NCBI RefSeq assembly: GCF_003946405.1 | Contig: NZ_RHOG01000007.1 | Coordinates: forward strand, 28,074-92,073 | Direction of reading: 5' to 3' | DNA: 64,000 bases | Source: Lacticaseibacillus yichunensis | Lineage (GTDB): Bacteria; Bacillota; Bacilli; Lactobacillales; Lactobacillaceae | Part shown: one piece after another, positions 59,084-64,000 of the stretch | Layout: each line of letters starts with the position of its first letter | Position numbering within the stretch: the stretch's first letter is position 1 | Translations under genes and position numbers: made by a program | The notes under the pieces: model-generated | Told to the model about the DNA's origin: nothing | Databases searched by the model: none | The model's input: the letters and a program-made list of their open reading frames with translations, nothing else

Positions 59084-60490
59084 CTACAGAATGAATCTCA
59101 TGAGATCCTTGTCATCCACAATATTCCCCACTTTGTCGTTGACGTACTTCTCTGTGATGGTGATAGCCCCCATTTGCATGTCTGGGCCTTCGTAGAGGAT
59201 GTCCTCGAGCAATTTTTCCAGGATGGTCGCGAGGCGGCGGGCGCCGATGTTGTCGGTGTCGCGGTTAACGGCGATGGCAATCTCGGCGATGCGGTTGATG
59301 GCCTCCTTGGTGAAGGTGATCTTGACGCCATCAGTGCCGATCAGGGAAATGTACTGCTTGACCAGCGCGTTGTCGGGTTCGGTCAAAATGCGCACGAAGT
59401 CATCTTGGGTCAGGTCCTTAAGCTCCACGCGAATCGGGAAGCGGCCTTGCAGCTCGGCGATCAGGTCGGACGGCTTAGCGGTGGCGAACGCACCGGAGCC
59501 GATGAAAAGCACATGGTCGGTATTTAGCGGGCCGTATTTGGTCGAGACCTGAGAGCCTTCGACGATCGGCAAAATGTCGCGCTGAACGCCTTCACGGGAC
59601 ACTTCGCCCGAGGTGTTTTTGTTGCCGGCTGCGATCTTGTCAATTTCATCGATGAAAATGATGCCGTTGTTTTCGGCAGACTTGATCGCGTTGTGATAAA
59701 TGTCGGCGTGATTGACCAGCTTGCTGGCTTCCTCGCGCGTGAAGACTTCGCGGGCCTCGCGAACGGTCATGGTGCGCTCGACTTTTTTCTTCGGCATCAT
59801 GGAGCCCATCATGTCGGACAAGTCGATGCCCATTTGGCCGTACATGTCGCCGGCCCCGTTTGGCTTTTTTTCATCTTCAACGGCCACGGTCAGTTCGCGG
59901 TCCTCGAGCATCCCCGCATCGATCTGTTCCGCGACGTTCAGACGCTCATTGCGAATCGAATCGTTGAGCTCGCCTTCTTCTTGCTTCGGCTGCTGGGCGT
60001 CGTTGTTTTGCAGATTCTGCAGCATCGACATCATGTCCGCCATCGGGTTGGCGCTGGCCTTTTTTTCCTTCTTGATGGCCGGCACTAACAGGCGAACGAG
60101 GCGTTTGTTGGCTTCACGTTCCGCGCGCTCGTGCACGTTGGCGTATGCGCGCTCTTCTTCCATCGACACGGCGACGTCGGCCAGGTCGCGGACCATGCTT
60201 TCGACATCGCGGCCGACATAGCCGACCTCGGTGAATTTCGTGGCTTCAACTTTGACAAATGGCGCGTCGACGACCTTCGCCAGGCGCCGCGGGATCTCTG
60301 TTTTACCAACACCGGTGGGCCCGATCATCAGCAGGTTTTTCGGCGTGATGTCCTGTTGCATCTGCGCCGGCAGCTGCATCCGCCGGTAGCGGTTATACAG
60401 CGCGACCGCCACAGCGCGCTTGGCCTCATCTTGCCCGATCACATATTGGTCGAGTTCAGAGACGATCTCTTTTGGGGTTTTGACAGTCAT
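59084..60490 (-). CDS. hslU: ATP-dependent protease ATPase subunit HslU (ClpY)
   Basis: AAA+ unfoldase that feeds the HslV peptidase. 468 residues. Walker A GPTGVGKTEIPRRLAKV is near residue 57, the I domain covers about residues 110-240, Walker B GIIFIDEIDKIA is near residue 256, and the conserved tail DDKDLMRFIL docks into HslV. It lies 12 bp after hslV. The TAG stop overlaps the sequence TTCGCACCCTACAG, which matches the family A linker. Confidence 0.97.
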   Translation of the reverse strand: MTVKTPKEIVSELDQYVIGQDEAKRAVAVALYNRYRRMQLPAQMQQDITPKNLLMIGPTGVGKTEIPRRLAKVVDAPFVKVEATKFTEVGYVGRDVESMVRDLADVAVSMEEERAYANVHERAEREANKRLVRLLVPAIKKEKKASANPMADMMSMLQNLQNNDAQQPKQEEGELNDSIRNERLNVAEQIDAGMLEDRELTVAVEDEKKPNGAGDMYGQMGIDLSDMMGSMMPKKKVERTMTVREAREVFTREEASKLVNHADIYHNAIKSAENNGIIFIDEIDKIAAGNKNTSGEVSREGVQRDILPIVEGSQVSTKYGPLNTDHVLFIGSGAFATAKPSDLIAELQGRFPIRVELKDLTQDDFVRILTEPDNALVKQYISLIGTDGVKITFTKEAINRIAEIAIAVNRDTDNIGARRLATILEKLLEDILYEGPDMQMGAITITEKYVNDKVGNIVDDKDLMRFIL

Positions 60491-60502
60491 ATTGGCCTCC
60501 TG

Positions 60503-61024
60503 TTAGAAGCTTTCAACTAAGATGTTTTGATTTGTAAAAATATCGATGTTCGACGCGATCTCGATCGCTTCTTTTGCGATATTCTCGGCGCTCATCTGCG
60601 TGTGGCGAATCATCGCCATCGCGGCCGCCTGCGCATAATTGCCACCAGAGCCGATCGCAATCACATCGGCGTCCGGTTCGATGACCTCGCCTTGACCCGA
60701 GATCAAAAGCAGGTCGTCCTTATCCAGCGCGATCAGCTCCGCCTGCAATTTTTGCAGCGTCGGATCCTTGCGCCAGTCCTGCGCCAGCGCCACCGCGGAG
60801 CGGCGCAGATTGCCGGCATGGGTCTCGAGTTTTTTCTCGAGCCAATCCTCCAGCGTGATAGCATCGGCCACCCCACCGGCAAACCCGATGACGACCTTGC
60901 CACCATAGATGCGGCGAATCTTTTGGGCATTGCCCTTCATGATGACCTTTTCGCCCAGCGTGACTTGTCCGTCGCCGGCGATGGCGGTGTGCCCATTTTT
61001 TCTAACGGCTGCAATTGTTGTCAT
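60503..61024 (-). CDS. hslV: ATP-dependent protease subunit HslV (ClpQ)
   Basis: Proteasome-like threonine peptidase. It starts at ATG 61024 behind AAAGGAG, giving 173 residues. After Met removal the N-terminus is TTIAAVRKNG with catalytic Thr; the GDGQVTLGEKVIMKG segment and the GSGGNYAQAAA motif are typical. It is the middle gene of xerC-hslV-hslU. The 195-bp gap to xerC contains a TATTAT -10-like element near 61050, so hslVU may have its own promoter. Confidence 0.96.
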   Translation of the reverse strand: MTTIAAVRKNGHTAIAGDGQVTLGEKVIMKGNAQKIRRIYGGKVVIGFAGGVADAITLEDWLEKKLETHAGNLRRSAVALAQDWRKDPTLQKLQAELIALDKDDLLLISGQGEVIEPDADVIAIGSGGNYAQAAAMAMIRHTQMSAENIAKEAIEIASNIDIFTNQNILVESF

Positions 61025-61219
61025 TGTTTGAACTCCTTTAATTGATGATAATAGTCTATCAATCATGACGTCCTGTCACATCAGACTTTTGGCCGAACCT
61101 ACCTCAGCAATCTGGCGGGCCGGCGGTTTGGGAAAAATAGGCCGCGCAAAAACTGGGGGCGCTTGTGTGAAAACAGGACGCGCAAAGATCTGCGGCGCAG
61201 GCTGAGTTTTCCCCGCATC

Positions 61220-62116
61220 CTAATTATGCTTTGGAAAATACTTCATGTAATCCGCCTTCAGGTGCTCCGTCGACAAATGCGTGTAGATCTGCGTCGTCGA
61301 AAGGCTGGCGTGGCCCAGCAGCTCCTGCACACTGCGCAAATCGGCGCCGTGATCCAGCATGTGGGTGGCGAAACTGTGCCGCAACATATGCGGATGAATT
61401 TTCCCCGTCAAACTGGTCTGCTTGAACAGCTGGTCCAAAATATATTCGATGCCGCGCGACGTGATCGGCTTGCCGTGCTGATTGACGAAGACCTTGTCGT
61501 GGCGTTCGTCGAGCTTGGCCATCAAGGTCTTGCGCCCATCATCTATATAATTACGCAAAGCGTCCGCGGCCAATCCGCCAAACGGCACATAGCGATCCTT
61601 GTTGCCCTTGCCATGCACCAACATGACCTCCAGCTCAAAGTCCAGCTGGCTGAGCGTCAGGTTCGCACACTCCGACACCCGCACGCCTGTGTCATACAGC
61701 ACCTCCAGCAGCGCGCAATTGCGCTGATCTAGCGGCGTTTTGCCCTGCACCGTCTTGAACAACTCGGCGATCTCCGGCTCGTAGAAAAATTGCGGCAGGT
61801 GATCATGCGTCTTGCGAGTCTCGACCAACTCAAACGGATCGGTCTTCGCCTCACCCACTTTGATCAGGTACCGATATAGACTACGCAAACTGGACAATTT
61901 TCGCGACACCGACGCGCGCGCCAACTGCCGATCGTTGAGACTGGAGAGATACGTTTCCACATCCAGCTGATCGACGTGGTTGAAGCCCTTGAAGCCGCCA
62001 TTATTTTTGAGAAAATCAATGAACTCATTGATGTCCTCTTCATACGCTTTTTTTGTCTCGGCCGAATAATGCCGCTCGACCAATAAGTACTGCAAAAACT
62101 CGTTGACTTGCTTCAC
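61220..62116 (-). CDS. xerC: Tyrosine recombinase XerC
   Basis: Site-specific recombinase that resolves chromosome dimers at dif. It starts at GTG 62116 (GGAGGTGA upstream), giving 298 residues. The SAM-like N-terminal domain is followed by catalytic residues: Arg in TGVRVSECANL, Lys in KGNKDRYVP, HPHMLRHSFATHM, and His/Tyr in LGHASLSTTQIYTH. The trmFO and topA genes that often precede xerC in lactobacilli are absent here, which marks a rearrangement breakpoint. Confidence 0.95.
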   Translation of the reverse strand: MKQVNEFLQYLLVERHYSAETKKAYEEDINEFIDFLKNNGGFKGFNHVDQLDVETYLSSLNDRQLARASVSRKLSSLRSLYRYLIKVGEAKTDPFELVETRKTHDHLPQFFYEPEIAELFKTVQGKTPLDQRNCALLEVLYDTGVRVSECANLTLSQLDFELEVMLVHGKGNKDRYVPFGGLAADALRNYIDDGRKTLMAKLDERHDKVFVNQHGKPITSRGIEYILDQLFKQTSLTGKIHPHMLRHSFATHMLDHGADLRSVQELLGHASLSTTQIYTHLSTEHLKADYMKYFPKHN

Positions 62117-62206
62117 CGCGCTCACCTCCAGCCACAGTATAGCGTACCACAAGCGGCCTCAAGTTGCGGGGAAAAATCGCCTGAAGCCGCGTCACAAGCG
62201 GAATTC

Positions 62207-62239
62207 AAAAACGCGCCGCCCTGCGTTGGCGACGCGTTT
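62207..62239 (-). terminator. Terminator after the antitoxin/remnant ORF
   Basis: On the minus strand CGCGTCGCC/GGCGGCGCG (one mismatch) is followed by five T residues. ATAATAGAAGAAA lies just before the stem. Confidence 0.75.
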
Positions 62240-62249
62240 CTTCTATTAT

Positions 62250-62369
62250 TTAGTAAGTGAATTTGCCATTGTCCAACTCAGCCTGAATCTCGGCCATTGC
62301 CAAGTCAGAATCCAGGTCCGGCTCACCTTTTCGGCGTTAATGCTTTTTGTACAGCCGCTTCACTAGCAT
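62250..62369 (-). pseudogene. Broken small ORF downstream of the antitoxin
   Basis: On the minus strand ATG (62369) opens MLVKRLYKKH, then an in-frame TAA (62337-62339), after which the same frame continues RRKGEPDLDSDLAMAEIQAE and LDNGKFTY to TAA (62250). The acidic, helical tail looks protein-like. It begins 33 bp after the antitoxin stop, where a toxin gene would be expected, but the sequence is too short to assign to a toxin family. It could also be a chance ORF. Confidence 0.35.
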
Positions 62370-62402
62370 GTATACATAGGGGCGAATACGACTGTCTCAG
62401 CC

Positions 62403-62681
62403 TTAGTCATCGTCATCATCGTTAGAATTTAAATAGTCCCGTGCCGCTTGAACATCGTTGAACGTAATCCCGTCCCCATCATTGACCGCTTGAACCGCCG
62501 CCTCGAGTGGCGAACCCTCAGGTGTAAACGGCAGTTTGTTTTCGCGGACAGCTTTAATCAAGAACATATTGATTGCCGTAGACATGTCTAAGCCCATGCT
62601 TTCAAACACCTGAGTCGCGCGACGCTTCATATCGGGCGTGACCTGTGCTGTCACAGTTGTGTTTTTCTCCTTAACATCCAT
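62403..62681 (-). CDS. RelB/DinJ-family antitoxin, no toxin partner seen
   Basis: A 92-residue ribbon-helix-helix protein. It starts at ATG 62681 with GAGGTGAG upstream. KNTTVTAQVTPDMKRRATQV is the RHH strand and first helix; FESMGLDMSTAINMFLIKAV is the second helix, diagnostic of RelB/DinJ antitoxins. The C-terminus ends in a run of Asp. The gene normally precedes a YafQ/RelE toxin, but only a 120-bp interrupted ORF follows. It may be an orphan that captures other toxins, or a decaying system. Confidence 0.88.
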   Translation of the reverse strand: MDVKEKNTTVTAQVTPDMKRRATQVFESMGLDMSTAINMFLIKAVRENKLPFTPEGSPLEAAVQAVNDGDGITFNDVQAARDYLNSNDDDDD

Positions 62682-62935
62682 CACTCTCACCTCGTGTCTG
62701 TTAGCCTAAGCATAGCATTGACGTCCAAATCGTCAAAACAGGTGTTACTTCGTGGTGTGACGAGATGGGCCCCCAACTGCATAACTGCATCGGGAGCACC
62801 AGCTAGTGTGGTCCCAGGGACATGGTGGTATTCTGGTAAGCCTCAGTTGGCTTTGCAATTCTTAGGAACGATGCATACGATACAGATCCAAAGGCCACGG
62901 TCATATCGTCATAATCCGGTTTAGCTTCGTGGTCC

Positions 62936-63694
62936 TCAATCTTGTGCATTCGCCTCAACTGCCGCGGCCAGTACCCGCACCGCCCGGTCATCCCCAACCA
63001 GCTTCGTGTAATAATCCGCAAACCGCGAATCCTCCAAGTACATCTCGACCAGCCCGCGGTGCATCGCCGGATCATACTTGCCCCACATCAACGTCAACCA
63101 CGCCCGGTGCGCCGCATAGATCCGCTTGGCCACCGGCGAGTCAGCCGGCGCCTGCGTGGCAAGAGCCTCCTGCAATAACGATCCTAATTGATCTTGCAAC
63201 CCTTGGGCGCGCGCAAACTGATCCGGCGTCAAGCCCATCATCTGCGCATCGGCCTCACGTTTCGCATTTTTCCCGTAACGCGCCTCGACCTCATCGCCAT
63301 AATCCGCGTCATTTTTTGCGACCAAGTCCTTCTTGAACGCCTGGAATTTCTCTTCATCTGTCATAATTTCCGCCTCGTTTCTGAGGGTCGCCTCGACTTG
63401 CGCGATCAATTGCTGAACCTGGGACTGCTTTGCCAGGAGTTTTTCCCGCTGATCCCGCAGCGCCGCCACCTGGTCGGCCCGCGGCGCATCCAGCAGCGCG
63501 CGGATCTCACCCAGCGGCACCTCCAAGTTGCGGTAAAAGAGGATCTGCTGCATCCGGTCCGCATCCGCACTGGTATAGACCCGGTAACCATTTTCCTCGA
63601 CCCGCGGCACCAGCAGCCCAACCTCGTGGTAATACCGCAGCGTCCGCTCCGACACCCCGGCCAGCTTCGCAAATTGCTTGATCTTGTAAGTCAT
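62936..63694 (-). CDS. MerR-family regulator with TipAS domain
   Basis: A 252-residue transcription factor. The N-terminal MerR HTH is YKIKQFAKLAGVSERTLRYY to NGYRVYTSADADRMQQI. A dimerisation coiled coil covers about residues 75-115. The C-terminal ~130 residues (EKFQAFKKDLVAKNDADYGD onwards) form a TipAS-type helical domain, which in TipAL binds thiopeptide antibiotics and other drugs. No target efflux gene is visible within the window. A promoter of the MerR type with a 19-bp spacer lies upstream, suggesting autoregulation. Confidence 0.9.
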   Translation of the reverse strand: MTYKIKQFAKLAGVSERTLRYYHEVGLLVPRVEENGYRVYTSADADRMQQILFYRNLEVPLGEIRALLDAPRADQVAALRDQREKLLAKQSQVQQLIAQVEATLRNEAEIMTDEEKFQAFKKDLVAKNDADYGDEVEARYGKNAKREADAQMMGLTPDQFARAQGLQDQLGSLLQEALATQAPADSPVAKRIYAAHRAWLTLMWGKYDPAMHRGLVEMYLEDSRFADYYTKLVGDDRAVRVLAAAVEANAQD

Positions 63695-64000
63695 TTTCTC
63701 ACCTCATCGCAAGCATACGGCCTCACGCCACGTCAGGGTCAACCGGTTTTTCAAAATAATCTGGGCACAATAATTTGGAGAAATAGTCTGGGAAAATAAT
63801 CTGTGGAAGTGGCCGCGTCGGTGTTTTTCCCCGTCCCGTTTGCGTAACCGGCCACGGGGATGTACAAGTGCGCGGCCACGAAGTCGCTGAATGCGTCAAT
63901 ATCAGTATGCCACGGCAGCCCCGGGGCGTGCGGACAAAAAGTTGGACTTCAGGTATGATATTAAATGTACTCACTAAAAGAGAAGCAGAGGGCCGTCGAG
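63695..64000. other. Right-edge intergenic interval
   Basis: Apart from the MerR promoter, no gene is supported. A direct repeat of AATAATCTG (63757-63765, 63795-63803) and several short A+T-rich repeats (ATAATNTGG) occur at 63755-63810. The last 60 bases contain TATGATATTAAATG, a possible -10 of a gene beyond the window. Confidence 0.4.
63712..63742 (-). promoter_or_regulatory. MerR-type promoter with 19-bp spacer
   Basis: Minus strand TTGACC (63742-63737), 19 bases, TATGCT (63717-63712). The long spacer contains the dyad CCTGACGTGGCGTGAGG. This is the classical MerR-activated geometry. Confidence 0.7.

Noticed and set aside
62803..63075. 90-codon minus-strand ORF overlapping the end of the MerR gene
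   Set aside because: Most of it is an out-of-frame overlap with the MerR-TipAS gene. The unique part is too short to call a remnant.
63723..63974. 83-codon minus-strand ORF at the right edge
   Set aside because: It has no ribosome binding site and low-complexity content, and it crosses the MerR promoter.

Overview
The window reads as a chromosomal segment of a high-G+C lactic acid bacterium of the family Lactobacillaceae. A Lacticaseibacillus-like species is a reasonable guess, but no rRNA is present to settle it. The evidence is a Firmicutes-type cell-wall and division island (PBP1A, RecU, YpsA, GpsB, type-B RNase P RNA), an anaerobic pyruvate formate-lyase locus, class Ib ribonucleotide reductase, a PyrR-attenuated pyr operon, lipoate scavenging, YkuD-type L,D-transpeptidase, and AGGAGG ribosome binding sites with frequent GTG/TTG starts. 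I see no phage, transposase, CRISPR array, rRNA or tRNA.

Layout. 1-5.6 kb: pbp1A-recU (minus), then ypsA, gpsB, rnpB and an RlmL-like RNA methyltransferase. 5.7-11.2 kb: a 2-hydroxyacid dehydrogenase, a small unknown protein, a candidate stand-alone structured RNA, lplA and pepO. 11.2-19.9 kb: nrdHEF, cardiolipin synthase, nitroreductase, an esterase-like hydrolase, RNase HI and an EbsA-like protein. 19.9-33.1 kb: fhs, lspA, rluD and the pyr operon pyrR-pyrP-pyrB-pyrC-carA-carB-pyrF-pyrE, which lacks pyrD. 33.4-45.4 kb: small regulatory modules (SdpR/SdpI-like pair, RqcH, DegV, Nudix, HAD, L,D-transpeptidase, two tandem paralogous small membrane proteins, an ECF sigma factor with a PH-like membrane partner, a lipoprotein, and PadR with a membrane protein and methyltransferase). 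45.4-46.5 kb is a gene-free, more A+T-rich stretch. 46.5-62.1 kb: ppaC, a LysR regulator, pflA, pflB, parC/parE, plsY, a GalM-like epimerase and xerC-hslV-hslU. The right end has an orphan DinJ/RelB-type antitoxin followed by a broken ORF, and a MerR-TipAS regulator.

The most unusual content is between the genes. (i) A family of ~100-bp nested palindromes sits in tandem with a 123-127 bp period at 3.1, 8.7 and 18.9 kb. A single diverged copy is at 49.6 kb and a collapsed remnant at 33.2 kb. Both arms of the outer and inner stems change together from copy to copy, which is the signature of conserved base pairing. (ii) A second, smaller palindromic family has copies at 12.4 and 21.6 kb. (iii) A ~350-bp fold-back element lies downstream of hslU. 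(iv) A promoter-to-terminator unit of about 390 nt with four strong hairpins and no ORF lies at 7.06-7.48 kb. (v) A conserved purine-rich motif, TATAATAGAAGAAA, lies between the stop codon and a downstream hairpin at four loci. Several promoters carry well-placed dyads: PadR, nitroreductase, SdpR-like, MerR-type 19-bp spacer, and pflA.

All functional names rest on motif recognition from the translated sequence. No database search, folding program or composition calculation was run.
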